50,999 nucleotides of DNA from Candidatus Aminicenantota bacterium (GTDB taxonomy: Bacteria; Acidobacteriota; Aminicenantia; Aminicenantales; Aminicenantaceae): NCBI GenBank assembly GCA_016783445.1, contig JADHWO010000012.1, positions 1-50,999 of the forward strand, in the 5' to 3' direction. A program made the translations under genes and the position numbers. How positions within the stretch are numbered: the stretch's first letter is position 1; each line of letters starts with the position of its first letter. This document shows, piece by piece, positions 9,501 to 17,033 of this stretch. The notes under the pieces are model-generated. The model saw only the letters and a list, made by a program, of their open reading frames with translations. It had not been told where the DNA came from and made no database searches.

Positions 9501-9810
9501 GAAGGTTATCGGCACTCGAACTTGGGGAGGCGAGATCTGGCTCTCAAGCAATAACCGTCTCACCGACCGGGGATTGGCCAGAGCCCCCCAAACAGGTGTC
9601 TACGGACAGGAAAGGGTATGGCTGATAGAAGGTCACGGCGTGGATCCCGACATTGTTGTCGACAATCTGCCGCATGCCACCTTCAAAGGACAGGATGCTC
9701 AAGTCGATGCGGCCATCGCCTTTCTTAAAGAGCAGATCGAGAATCACCCCGTTGATGTTCCTGCCCCACCGCCCTATCCGGACAAGTCGTTTAAACTGAA
9801 AAAGAAATAG
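6550..9810 (+). CDS. Tricorn-like protease, secreted (beta-propeller, PDZ, S41 peptidase)
   Basis: The 1086-residue protein begins with a signal peptide (hydrophobic residues 8-24, then AFSAST) and so acts outside the cytoplasm. Residues ~35-530 form two WD40/TolB-like propellers, with repeated SPDGK and WSPDSKWLAYS strands. Next come a Tricorn C1-type helical domain near residues 690-760, a PDZ-like domain near 765-865 (DAKEGDIIVSINGRS), and an S41-type catalytic domain. The nucleophile is probably S969 in NTASDGEAFAEGF. The C-terminal EGHGVDPDIVVDNLP segment is the typical Tricorn ending. Tricorn-family proteases trim peptides, and secreted bacterial members probably serve protein scavenging. 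AGGAG precedes the ATG. The gene is intact and has no operon partner. Confidence 0.92.
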   Translation: MNIQKRLFVSFFIFGMILVFSVQAFSASTNGYYRFPTLRGNTLVFAAEGDLWIVDSQGGVARRLTTHAGEETNPVISPDGKVLAFSASYEGPTELYTMPLDGGLPTRLTYEADSSTAIGFTPNGQLMYTTRAYSTIPDPQLIQIDLKTEKRSFIPLHQASDGSYDNTMKTLYFARPGFHNNNTARYQGGTARNIWKFTSGKEEAQNLTADFPGENFAPMWWNGRLYYGCDRSGSWNIWSMNPEGKDLKQHTFHVGWDVRSPALDDGKIVYQLGADIRMMDVRNNDDRIIPITLASDFDQLRENWVENPMNYLTSVHVHPEGKSVVLTSRGRVFVAPVGEGRLVRASYKEGVRYRDAVFMPDGKTLLAVSDESGELEFITVPANGVGSEKALTRNSTILRFQGYPSPDGKWFAFSDKNNDLWIVNTENGKECKVSFNREGIRDISWSPDSKWLAYSQAALNSFQQIHLFNLESGNQVPLTTDRTNSINPSWSPDGKFIYFLSDRNLRSVVGSPWGTRQPEPYFDRPQKIFALSLQKGVSSPFKPADELVKTTESKEKPKGEKKGVPDIMIDLEGIQKHIREVPVAPGNYDSLNVNDKALFWVERGAGYGSPSQLKAIPIGNKDLQVVTVTEGIRRFEFSADKKKILFQRGNSLYVVDAAPRKISNLRQGEVDLRSWSFSIDVREDFKQLFIDAWRLERDYFYDPGMHGLDWEAVRDKYLPLVKRITTRLELNDLIGMVVGELSALHVSVRGGDLRRGTDQIRVATLGARLERDDTAGGYKIDHIYLSDPDYPVELSPLADPDLDAKEGDIIVSINGRSTLSVKHPNALLRNQAGRQVLVEIKSGSTGKTRPVIVVPIGSESGLRYSDWEYTRRLKVEEDSGGDIGYIHLRAMGGGNITEWYRNFYPVFNRKGLIIDVRHNRGGNIDSFILEKLIRKAWFYWKDRVGEPTWNMQYAFRGHVVVLCDENTASDGEAFAEGFRRLGLGKVIGTRTWGGEIWLSSNNRLTDRGLARAPQTGVYGQERVWLIEGHGVDPDIVVDNLPHATFKGQDAQVDAAIAFLKEQIENHPVDVPAPPPYPDKSFKLKKK

Positions 9811-10024
9811 ACTGGAGAGTTTTAAGACTTCCCTGGTTTTCCAGCGGCCGCGCCTGAAGATGAGCACGGAGGTAACCGTCATGAGCGATTCGGCGGCAAC
9901 AATGGCCTTCACATCCCTTCACCCCTGTTGTGACGATTAAAATTTCTCTTTTGCCTCTTCTTCTGTGATCTGAAGCGTAAGGGAGGAATTCTTTTTTTGT
10001 TATGTATTTTTTTCAAACATTGCC

Positions 10025-10053
10025 TTGACAGATAATCTTACATATGTTATGTT
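10025..10053 (+). promoter_or_regulatory. Sigma-70-type promoter of the Panacea/RelE-like operon
   Basis: TTGACA at 10025-10030 and TATGTT at 10048-10053 are separated by exactly 17 bp. This gives a near-consensus promoter about 25 bp before the ATG at 10079. The short 5' leader carries AGGAGG. The -10 region overlaps a CATATGTTATG stretch that could be read by the HTH antitoxin for autorepression. The promoter match is direct; the operator role is inferred. Confidence 0.75.
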
Positions 10054-10078
10054 TTAATTGAAAAAAAGGAGGAAGAAG

Positions 10079-10876
10079 ATGGATGTTTTCTATAATAAAT
10101 TAGGAACTAAAATCAAGAAAATTAGAGAAAATCTGGATTTATCTCAAGAGAGAATTGCGAAATTATTAGGGATAAGTAGAGTTGCAATTTCTCAAATAGA
10201 AAATGGGGACAGAAAAGTTAGTGCTGAAGAAATAGCAAAACTTTCCAGGATTTTTAATATGCCCTCGGATATACTTCTTGATTTGGAAAAGGATATAGAA
10301 GTTATCCTTGAAAAAAGGAAACAAGCAAAACATAAGGAAAAACAGGAAATAAGAATAAGTGTCCCTCAAAAGAACTTAGACAAATTTAAAGAGGTATTTC
10401 TCTATATTTTAAAAAAAGTTGGATCAAAACCAAATGTTGGTGAATCAGTTTTGTATAAATTGCTGTACTTTATTGATTTTAACTTCTATGAGAAATATGA
10501 AGAACAGCTTGTAGGTGCAACATATATCAAAAATAATTACGGGCCTACTCCAAGGGAGTTTATAAAAATAGTCGAAGAGATGGAAAGAGGTGAGGAACTT
10601 GTAAAGATAGAAGATAAATATTTTCAGTATCCGCAGCGAAAATATCTCCCCTTAAGAGAACCCGATCTATCCAAACTAAAAGCGCATGAGATTAAGATAA
10701 TAGATGAGGTTTTGGAAAAGCTTTCAGATATGGATGCTGCCAAGATAAGTGAATACTCTCATAACGATGTTCCATGGTTAACAACCGATAATGGCGGGAT
10801 AATTGATTATGAATCGGTCTTTTATCGTACTGCACCATATTCAATGAGGTCTTATAGTGAAGAAGATTTTCAATGA
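10079..10876 (+). CDS. XRE-type HTH antitoxin with Panacea (DUF4065/SocA-like) domain
   Basis: The 265-residue protein begins with a Cro/C1-type helix-turn-helix (residues ~5-60: LGTKIKKIRENLDLSQERIAKLLGISRVAISQIENGDRK). A Panacea domain follows from about residue 110 to the end (LYKLLYFIDFNFYEKYEEQLVGATYIKNNYGPTP...). Panacea domains are antitoxin modules known to pair with many unrelated toxins. HTH-bearing versions also repress their own operon. A longer reading from a TTG at 10058 exists, but AGGAGG lies just ahead of the ATG at 10079, so I use that. The gene overlaps the downstream toxin by 20 bp, implying coupled translation. AT-rich composition unlike the preceding protease gene fits acquisition by transfer. 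Confidence 0.85.
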   Translation: MDVFYNKLGTKIKKIRENLDLSQERIAKLLGISRVAISQIENGDRKVSAEEIAKLSRIFNMPSDILLDLEKDIEVILEKRKQAKHKEKQEIRISVPQKNLDKFKEVFLYILKKVGSKPNVGESVLYKLLYFIDFNFYEKYEEQLVGATYIKNNYGPTPREFIKIVEEMERGEELVKIEDKYFQYPQRKYLPLREPDLSKLKAHEIKIIDEVLEKLSDMDAAKISEYSHNDVPWLTTDNGGIIDYESVFYRTAPYSMRSYSEEDFQ

Positions 10877-11240
10877 AGTAAAAAGACTGGCTGAATTTGA
10901 AAAAGATTTGAAAAGGCTTTCAAAAAAATTCCGTACTCTGGAGGAAGATTTAGAGACATTCATTCAAAAACAATTAAATCTTTATCACAAGCTAGGCATA
11001 GATAACAAAGGGATTTTTCCAATGTCAGACTTGGGAATTTTGCATCCTAAAATATTCAAAGCTAAAAAATTTACTTGTAGGTCTTTAAAAGGAAAGGGAG
11101 TCGCTAGTGGAATTAGGGTTATATATGCGTATTTCGAACAAGAGGATGTAATAGAATTGGTGGAAATTTATTACAAGGGTGATAGAGAAAATGAAGACAG
11201 AGAGAGGATTTTAAGAAATTACCGTCATAAAAATGTTTAA
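10857..11240 (+). CDS. RelE/ParE-like toxin partnered with the Panacea antitoxin
   Basis: The 127-residue basic protein starts at a GTG inside the antitoxin's 3' end. It has the layout of RelE/ParE-superfamily toxins: a helical N-terminus (FEKDLKRLSKKFRTLEEDLETFIQKQ), then a strand rich in basic residues (AKKFTCRSLKGKGVASGIRVIYAYF), then VIELVEIYYKGDRENEDRERILRNY. The last element is the typical C-terminal strand plus helix. RelE members cut mRNA at the ribosome and ParE members poison gyrase; the sequence does not tell which applies. No ATG is in frame near the start, and a GAGG element lies about 8-10 nt before the GTG. The family call is by fold pattern and by position beside a Panacea antitoxin. 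Confidence 0.72.
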   Translation: MKKIFNEVKRLAEFEKDLKRLSKKFRTLEEDLETFIQKQLNLYHKLGIDNKGIFPMSDLGILHPKIFKAKKFTCRSLKGKGVASGIRVIYAYFEQEDVIELVEIYYKGDRENEDRERILRNYRHKNV

Positions 11241-11269
11241 CATATAATTTCTTTTCCGACTTCGCTTTA

Positions 11270-11402
11270 TAGCGGAGTAAGAATTCTTGATGTTGTCTGA
11301 ACGAATATGCTCTGGTGTATAGCGTTTCCTGCCCATTTCTTACTCCTTTCGTCCAGTAAAATTTTAACATAACATCTGGGCCGATATTAGGGGGGCAGGT
11401 CA
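11270..11402 (-). mobile_element. IS3-family left-end remnant with start of orfA
   Basis: On the minus strand, TGACCTGCCCCCC (ending at 11402) matches the terminal sequence common in a large group of IS3-type elements. About 70 nt inside, AAGGAG leads to an ATG reading MGRKRYTPEHI, the usual opening of IS3 OrfA transposase subunits (MGRKRYTPEQI...). The reading frame degrades within a dozen codons and no orfB is present. Only the end of the element survives, downstream of the toxin gene. The same terminal dodecamer appears at 37379. Confidence 0.55.
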
Positions 11403-11480
11403 AGAAATCATGAGGTTTAAGCAGGATTTGGCTGATTGAATAAATAAAAAAGGAAAGGGCTGACACTATCGGGATCGGAT

Positions 11481-12644
11481 TCAAACCTCCCAAAAATCTT
11501 TTTCGGATGAAGACAAAGATCTACCGTAACCGAGCAGATCGTCCATCAATATCATAAACCGGTTGAATACGGGCAATTGCCTTATAAAAGACCTGACTGT
11601 GTCATGAAGGAGTCCGTGCGGTTTGTTAAAAGGGCACACACGAATACAATTGTTGCAATCCATCCAGTTTTTATTCCAGAAGAGAAAACATCTCTCCGGA
11701 TCGATATACCATTTCCTGACACCGGAAAAATTACTGATAGAGGGGCCTTCGTTCGTCTTATCTTCATAGGATATCGCTTTGGACGGACAGTGGTCAGCGC
11801 ATTTTTTACATGTCTGGCAAAACCGATCCACACCAAATAACGTTGGGTTGTCATAATGTAAAGGCAGGTCGGTAAATACTTTACATATCCGGACCCTGGG
11901 TCCGTATTTTTTCGTGATAAGGAGCCCCATTCTTCCCAGTTCGCCTAAGCCCGCGGCAATACTCAGGGGAACAGATAACGCGGTATCGTTTCCCGAAGGA
12001 ACCGCTTGATATCCCAGACCGCGAATGAACACGGCCAGTAAGTTCGCAAGCACTGCCTGCATGGAATAGCCCAGGCCGGTGGACGCCCCGGATATTCCGT
12101 CCGGGGAATACCTGCTGGAATCATAATTCATTTCAACGGCCATGATAATGGCATTCGTACAATTTTCAGGAAGCTCTATCTTCCTGTGTTCCATTTCGAG
12201 CAGATCAAATTCATGGGAATAAACGAGATTCGGATGAGCGTAACAGATCCCCACAAGATCGGCACCGAGAAACCGGGCCGCCTTTTTGACAATCCTGGTA
12301 TTCTCTTCGAGACCCAACGCCACAGGGCCGTCTGTTTCGACGAATCGTTTGATTTTTTCGGAAATATGGGTCCAGGAGTAAAGCCCGTGGTTGCTTTTCA
12401 TATTGCCGAATCCAAATCCATATTCCAGGTTCCAGGAGGCATTTCTCAGGGCATAATCGAGTTTCCTGTAACCGTATCTGTTCTGATATTTGACTTCTGA
12501 ATATAAACGCTTGCCCGGCTCGATAAAATCCTTGTCCCATATTCTCCGCTTAAACATCTCGTTCTTCTGATCAAAACGATAATCCGGTACAAGAATGGGA
12601 AATTTCTTTTCAACAGATCTCATTTCATATCCCGAAAGGTTCAA
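11481..12644 (-). CDS. Reductive-dehalogenase-like corrinoid/iron-sulfur protein (second of pair)
   Basis: The 387-residue protein resembles the catalytic subunit family of reductive dehalogenases, which use cobalamin and two [4Fe-4S] clusters. The cluster motifs are C276-x2-C279-x2-C282-x3-C286-P and C319-x10-C330-x2-C333-x3-C337-P. Upstream lies the family's conserved corrinoid-domain segment GLGELGRMGLLITKKYGPRVR...TDLPL. There is no TAT signal (RRxFLK) and no RdhB membrane anchor nearby, so it is probably cytoplasmic and may not be respiratory. It starts at a TTG at 12644 overlapping the previous gene's TGA, with AGGA upstream; an ATG at 12623 is the alternative. Substrate is unknown, and epoxyqueuosine-reductase-like corrinoid chemistry is a distant alternative. 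Confidence 0.8.
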   Translation of the reverse strand: MNLSGYEMRSVEKKFPILVPDYRFDQKNEMFKRRIWDKDFIEPGKRLYSEVKYQNRYGYRKLDYALRNASWNLEYGFGFGNMKSNHGLYSWTHISEKIKRFVETDGPVALGLEENTRIVKKAARFLGADLVGICYAHPNLVYSHEFDLLEMEHRKIELPENCTNAIIMAVEMNYDSSRYSPDGISGASTGLGYSMQAVLANLLAVFIRGLGYQAVPSGNDTALSVPLSIAAGLGELGRMGLLITKKYGPRVRICKVFTDLPLHYDNPTLFGVDRFCQTCKKCADHCPSKAISYEDKTNEGPSISNFSGVRKWYIDPERCFLFWNKNWMDCNNCIRVCPFNKPHGLLHDTVRSFIRQLPVFNRFMILMDDLLGYGRSLSSSEKDFWEV

Positions 12645-13879
12645 TCATTATTCCTGGGCACAATAAATTCATCATCGACCAGTTCAAGGTCGAGCCACCA
12701 TTTGTTCTTTTTATTCGGCTTTCCGTAACCAAATAGATCATCGGCCCAGATCCCGATACGCCTGGCAAATGGCATATTCCGTATACACCAGTTGATCGTT
12801 CTGTGAAAAGGGGTATACGGCTTATTCCACGGACAAACCTTGATACAAGTACCGCATCCGGCGCCATGCTTGTTGCCGACTCTCATCCGTGTGCACTTTT
12901 CAACATCCACCGGCCATTTTTCATACCCATTGTACATGACCTTGTCACCCTCGGTCAGAGCGCCGGAAGGACATTCCCTGGCGCATTTCCCGCACTTGTT
13001 GCAGAAATCCTGAAGTCCGAAATCGATCGGTTTATCAATGGTCAGAGGAAGGTCTGTCGTGACCACGGCTGCCTTAAACCTCGGACCGAGAAAAGGATTG
13101 AGCACAATATCACCGATTCGGCACATTTCTCCGAGACCGGCCCATAATAATATCGGGGGAACCGCGACCTGGTAATTCAGGGCATGGTGAGCCCGGGCCG
13201 GATATCCCAATCGACGGATATAATCGGCCAACACGCAGGCGATAAAACCCGAAGTAGAGTATGACAAAAAACTCATGGAGTTGCTGATCCAGTCATGACC
13301 GGTCGTGGCTTCGGAAGTCCGATAGTCCTGATCAATCAGGATTCCGATAGCATATTTATGGTCAAGTTCGGTCGGCATACCATCCGGTCTCCGGTGACTG
13401 TAAACCACGTAGGGCGGGAGTTCACAGATACCGATTAGATCGGCCCGCAAAAAATAGGCGACCTCCTTGATGTGTCTGGCCATCTTTTCAGGATCATCTG
13501 TGTTTGGCGCCTTCTTGGCTGAAATCGGTTTCATGGGACTCCAGGATGAGGCTTGAGGGATTATATTCCGGGCCACCTTTACCTGTTTCGTACCATCGGG
13601 AGCATCCACTACATCGGCCAGGACTCCGGCGATGGAAACAAGTGCGCCTGACAGAGGATGTTTCGGTACGAATCGTTTATATTCTGCCTGCATCTGAGAA
13701 CCGAAATCGCCCCTGCCGGTACGATTGAAACCGCCTTCCCTTTCATCCAGCCTGGGTACTTCATCCTCATTAACTCTGGTAGTCGGCCTATCGACCCTCT
13801 TGATACATTCCACAGGATAGGGATCCGGATAATCTCTTCCCTTTTTTTCTCTATAATCTGATCTGAAAACTCGAGTCAT
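12641..13879 (-). CDS. Reductive-dehalogenase-like corrinoid/iron-sulfur protein (first of pair)
   Basis: The 412-residue protein is a diverged paralogue of the gene that follows it on the minus strand. It has the same layout: a variable N-terminus, a corrinoid-binding-type domain around residues 130-285 (FLRADLIGICELPPYVVYSH; GLGEMCRIGDIVLNPFLGPRFK...TTDLPL), then two ferredoxin-like motifs. These are C293-x2-C296-x2-C299-x3-C303-P and C329-x12-C342-x2-C345-x3-C349-P. The basic N-terminus (MTRVFRSDYREKKG) is not a twin-arginine signal and has no hydrophobic stretch after it. Its TGA overlaps the TTG of the next gene, so the two are translated together and may form a heterodimer or act in sequence. 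Known respiratory RdhA proteins are TAT-exported with RdhB; neither feature is here. Confidence 0.82.
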   Translation of the reverse strand: MTRVFRSDYREKKGRDYPDPYPVECIKRVDRPTTRVNEDEVPRLDEREGGFNRTGRGDFGSQMQAEYKRFVPKHPLSGALVSIAGVLADVVDAPDGTKQVKVARNIIPQASSWSPMKPISAKKAPNTDDPEKMARHIKEVAYFLRADLIGICELPPYVVYSHRRPDGMPTELDHKYAIGILIDQDYRTSEATTGHDWISNSMSFLSYSTSGFIACVLADYIRRLGYPARAHHALNYQVAVPPILLWAGLGEMCRIGDIVLNPFLGPRFKAAVVTTDLPLTIDKPIDFGLQDFCNKCGKCARECPSGALTEGDKVMYNGYEKWPVDVEKCTRMRVGNKHGAGCGTCIKVCPWNKPYTPFHRTINWCIRNMPFARRIGIWADDLFGYGKPNKKNKWWLDLELVDDEFIVPRNND

Positions 13880-13929
13880 ACTCCCTCCATTTTAATAAAT
13901 GATTAATGATATGTGATAATAAAATAATA

Positions 13930-14271
13930 TTATTTTTTCAAATAATATGCCAATGGAAAAAAGGAAAAATTTACATATATATTCAAATAGTTATTAATAT
14001 CATACTGCAACGGAATTTTGTTTTTTAAATCCATGCTATCTTTGATATCCAATTTCAATTTAGGAAACTCAATATTAGGTTTAGTTTTTCCTAATAAAAA
14101 AATAGCATCATAAAAGTCCCTGCCCATTGGGCGTTTCCGCTTAAAAATACATAATATTTTTTGAGCCAATAATATATCGGGTGGAACAACATTTATCCGT
14201 AAAAAAACATCAAATTTGTTAATGATAATTTTGTCAGGCTGATAATGATATCTTTGAGATTCTGTATCAAT
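13930..14271 (-). pseudogene. C-terminal remnant of an AbiEii-like nucleotidyltransferase
   Basis: The frame is open from just after a TAA at 14272-14274 down to 13930. It contains PPDILLAQKILCIFKRKRPMGRDFYDAIFLLGK, the conserved C-terminal AEK...R-GRD-x-YD-x-x-FLL segment of AbiEii-type toxins. The catalytic GG...D-x-D half is missing and no antitoxin gene is adjacent. It is very AT-rich. It is best read as a decayed toxin, distinct in sequence from the intact one at 1176-1934. The remaining parts of 13880-14357 hold no other gene; the right end should contain the promoter of the next gene. Confidence 0.6.
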
Positions 14272-14357
14272 TTAAATCAGAAGATAGCCTGCCTATCTTC
14301 TTTTTCCGTAAGAACTGTGATTGACAAAAGGCGTTTTTCCTTGATATAAATAAGAAA

Positions 14358-16232
14358 ATGGCAATCAAAAGGTGTCCTTATTGTAAGGCAATTATTGACC
14401 AGGGCTCTGAATACTGCTCTAACTGCGGTACCCAGCTCCTTTTCCCCGAGGATGAGTTTATAGAAGAGGAAATCCCCGGTGATAAAATTATTGAGGAAGA
14501 GAAAGAAGAAGAAGCAGAGGAAGAGAAAGAAGAAGAAGCAGAGGAAGAGGAAGAAGAAGAAGCAGAAGAGGAGGAAGAAGGCGAGGATTTAAATAAAGAA
14601 GAAGAGGAACCGGAAGAAGAATCTCCTGCTGAAGAAGCAGAAGAAGCTCCTAGCCCTGTAGAGGAAGAAAAAGAAGAAGGGGAAGAAATTCCTGAGGAAG
14701 AGCCCGGGGGAATAATAGAAGAAGAGCTGCCCCCCGAAGAAGCCGCAGAGGAACAAGAAGAAGAGCCTCCCACACCAACGCCTCCTGAAGAAGGTGAGGA
14801 AATCTCCCCAGAAGAAGAAGCACCACAGCCCGAAGAGGAAAAGGTTGAGGAAGAGGAAGGTGCTCCTCAAAGTGAAGAGATAAAATTTGATACCGAAGAC
14901 CTGGAACAGATTCCGGATGCAAGGACAAAAGAACAGGAAGAGATGGGGAAAATCCTGAAAGATTTTAAGGGGGAAGGAGCCCCTGTTCATAGAGAGGACG
15001 TGACTCCACCTATTGAAGGAGAAGAAGAGACATCAAAGACCATAGAGATAGAGACTCCTGAGGAACAGCCAGAAGAAAAAGAGGGCATGGAAGAGACTCC
15101 TTCATTTACGCCTTCCGAGCAGGTGGAAGAGCCTGAAGAGCCTGAAAGGGAGGAAACTCCGCAGCCCGAAGAAGAAATTATTTCAGAACCGGAAGAACCA
15201 GCTGAAGAGGCAGCACCGGAGGAAGAGGTAGAAATAGAAATAGAAGAAGAAAAAGAACCCACTCCACTAGAGGAAGAAATGGGCGCAGAACCGGAAGAAC
15301 CAGAAGAACCGGAAGAACCGGAAGAACCGGAAGAACTAGAAGAACCGGAAGAAACAGAAGAAGAAAAAGCAGCAGAAGAGCTTGAAGAAGATCTGGAAGA
15401 GCTCTCTGAAGCAGAGCTGAAAGAAAGAGAGGAAGTCGAGAAGTTCGTGGAAAATGTCAAAATAGAAAGAGCGGAAAAAGCTCAAGGTGTGGGAACGGAT
15501 GAGATAGAGGAAGGAGAGATTTTACCGCGGGAAACAGAAGAGGGCACACCGGGCTCACATAAAATCATCGACCTCGAAGAAAAGGAAAAAGAAGAAATTG
15601 AGAAGTTCGTAAAAGAGATCAAGGAGGAAAGGGAAGTAAAGGCAGGAGAGCCCTTAGTCCCGGAAGATGAAATTCCAATACCTCCTAAGGTGACGCCGGC
15701 AGATACCTCGGATGTTTCAGAAAAACTTCCTCCCTGGGCAGAGAAGATTAAAGAAACGGTGCCTCCGGAATTTGTAGATACGAAGGATGAAGATACGTTT
15801 GTGAAGCCTTCCGAGCTGGATGAGGAGGAAGAAGCTAAAGAAGAAGAAAAGCTTAAAGAGGAGGAAGAAATCCCGGAAATCGAGCCCTATATTCCTGATA
15901 TTGATGTCGGTCTCCCAGAGAAAATGGAAGAGGAAGCTGCCCCTATCCAAAAAAAGGCTAAAGTAAAAAAAAGAAGATTAAAAAAACGGCACTTTTCAAA
16001 ACTATATATGTGGTTAAAACCCAGAGCCTTTGACCTTCTCTCCATTGCAGTTTTCTGGCTAATTTCGCTCTGGCTTGCCTCCCGAGTAATGGAGGTCTCT
16101 TTATTTCAACTGCTTTCCGTGTCAGCACTGCCGGCTCTTGTTTTTTATGTTATTCTTCTTGTGGTTTATTATACGTTTTTTCTGCTGTTCCTGGGTGAGA
16201 CCCTGGGAGACCACTTTTTTCCTCAGGAGTAG
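14358..16232 (+). CDS. Zinc-ribbon, glutamate-rich linker and C-terminal membrane protein
   Basis: The 624-residue protein has an unusual build. Residues 1-25 are a zinc ribbon (CPYC...CSNCG). Residues ~30-520 are dominated by glutamate with proline, forming a very acidic and probably extended linker with imperfect repeats (EEPEEPEEPEEPEEL near residue 320; two related ExEKFV-[EK]-x-[VI]-K segments near 360 and 415). A short basic patch (KKAKVKKRRLKKRH) then leads into hydrophobic helices (FDLLSIAVFWLISLWLASRVMEV; LPALVFYVILLVVYYTFFLLFLGETLGD). The helical end recalls RDD-type membrane domains. The zinc ribbon and acidic chain are probably cytoplasmic and tethered to the inner membrane. Function is unknown. 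Its 3' end overlaps convergent lptB by 10 bp. Confidence 0.8.
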   Translation: MAIKRCPYCKAIIDQGSEYCSNCGTQLLFPEDEFIEEEIPGDKIIEEEKEEEAEEEKEEEAEEEEEEEAEEEEEGEDLNKEEEEPEEESPAEEAEEAPSPVEEEKEEGEEIPEEEPGGIIEEELPPEEAAEEQEEEPPTPTPPEEGEEISPEEEAPQPEEEKVEEEEGAPQSEEIKFDTEDLEQIPDARTKEQEEMGKILKDFKGEGAPVHREDVTPPIEGEEETSKTIEIETPEEQPEEKEGMEETPSFTPSEQVEEPEEPEREETPQPEEEIISEPEEPAEEAAPEEEVEIEIEEEKEPTPLEEEMGAEPEEPEEPEEPEEPEELEEPEETEEEKAAEELEEDLEELSEAELKEREEVEKFVENVKIERAEKAQGVGTDEIEEGEILPRETEEGTPGSHKIIDLEEKEKEEIEKFVKEIKEEREVKAGEPLVPEDEIPIPPKVTPADTSDVSEKLPPWAEKIKETVPPEFVDTKDEDTFVKPSELDEEEEAKEEEKLKEEEEIPEIEPYIPDIDVGLPEKMEEEAAPIQKKAKVKKRRLKKRHFSKLYMWLKPRAFDLLSIAVFWLISLWLASRVMEVSLFQLLSVSALPALVFYVILLVVYYTFFLLFLGETLGDHFFPQE

Positions 16233-16972
16233 AAGCGCTCCACTTCATCCCCGAGCTTAAAGCTTTTTCCGAGGAATTTCTCTTTTGCCTTCTCGTCAGA
16301 AGAGATTTCTCGAGGACTGCCCTCGATCAGGATTTCCCCCTCGTCTATGATGAAGGCGTGGTCTGCGACCTTTAATGTATCGCGCACATTGTGGTCGGAG
16401 AGGATGATTCCGATCCCTTTCTCTTTTAACTTCAGTATAATTTTTTGAAGCTCGATTATGGTCAGGGGATCAATCCCTGTGAATGGCTCATCCAGCAGAA
16501 GAAATTTTGGATTAAGGATGAGGGAACGGCTGATCTCAAGCCTTCTTCTCTCACCGCCGGATAGGCTGTGGGCGGACTGTTTTGCCAGCTCTTGAAGGCC
16601 CAGCTCTTCCAGGAGCTTTCCGGCTATCTCTTCCCGCTCTTTTCTCTTCAGAGGCAGGAGTTCGAGGACCAGCTTGAGGTTGTTTTTAACCGACGCCTTG
16701 AGAAAGACGGAATTCTCCTGGGGAAGGTAAGTGATGCCCGCTTCAGCCCGAAGATGGCTCGGTAAGAGAGAAATATTTTTATCATCCAGAAATACATTCC
16801 CCCTGTCAGGCTTGATAAGGCCCACCATCATCTGGAATGTTGTGGTCTTCCCGGCTCCGTTCCTTCCAAGAAAGCCTACTATCTCGCCGGAGCGGATTTT
16901 GACATTCACTTCCTTGACCACAACGCGGCGGTTGTAGCTCTTTGTAAGTTTATCTGATCGAAGCTCTGGCAT
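16223..16972 (-). CDS. lptB: LPS export ABC transporter ATPase LptB
   Basis: The 249-residue ABC ATPase is the length expected for LptB, which powers lipopolysaccharide extraction from the inner membrane with LptF/LptG. Motifs: Walker A GRNGAGKTT near residue 35, Q-loop YLPQE with the LptB-typical context AGITYLPQENSVFLKASVKNNL, signature LSGGERRRLEI, Walker B LLLDEPFTGIDP, and the switch histidine in LSDHNVRDTL. The DHNVRDTL wording separates LptB from other ABC ATPases such as LivF. No lptA or lptC is next to it. The gene is convergent with the zinc-ribbon gene and divergent from the DUF1848 gene. Its presence implies an LPS-type outer membrane. Confidence 0.92.
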   Translation of the reverse strand: MPELRSDKLTKSYNRRVVVKEVNVKIRSGEIVGFLGRNGAGKTTTFQMMVGLIKPDRGNVFLDDKNISLLPSHLRAEAGITYLPQENSVFLKASVKNNLKLVLELLPLKRKEREEIAGKLLEELGLQELAKQSAHSLSGGERRRLEISRSLILNPKFLLLDEPFTGIDPLTIIELQKIILKLKEKGIGIILSDHNVRDTLKVADHAFIIDEGEILIEGSPREISSDEKAKEKFLGKSFKLGDEVERFYS

Positions 16973-17033
16973 TGCGGGAAACTCCCTTGTTAGCTAAAAT
17001 ACTAAAGTCATTCCTTCCTGCTGTCAAGACGTT

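Noticed and set aside
14378-15460. Long serine-, leucine- and phenylalanine-rich ORFs antisense to the zinc-ribbon gene
   Set aside because: They are mirror images of GAA/GAG-rich codons (read as TTC/CTC/TCC) and have no independent coding signal.
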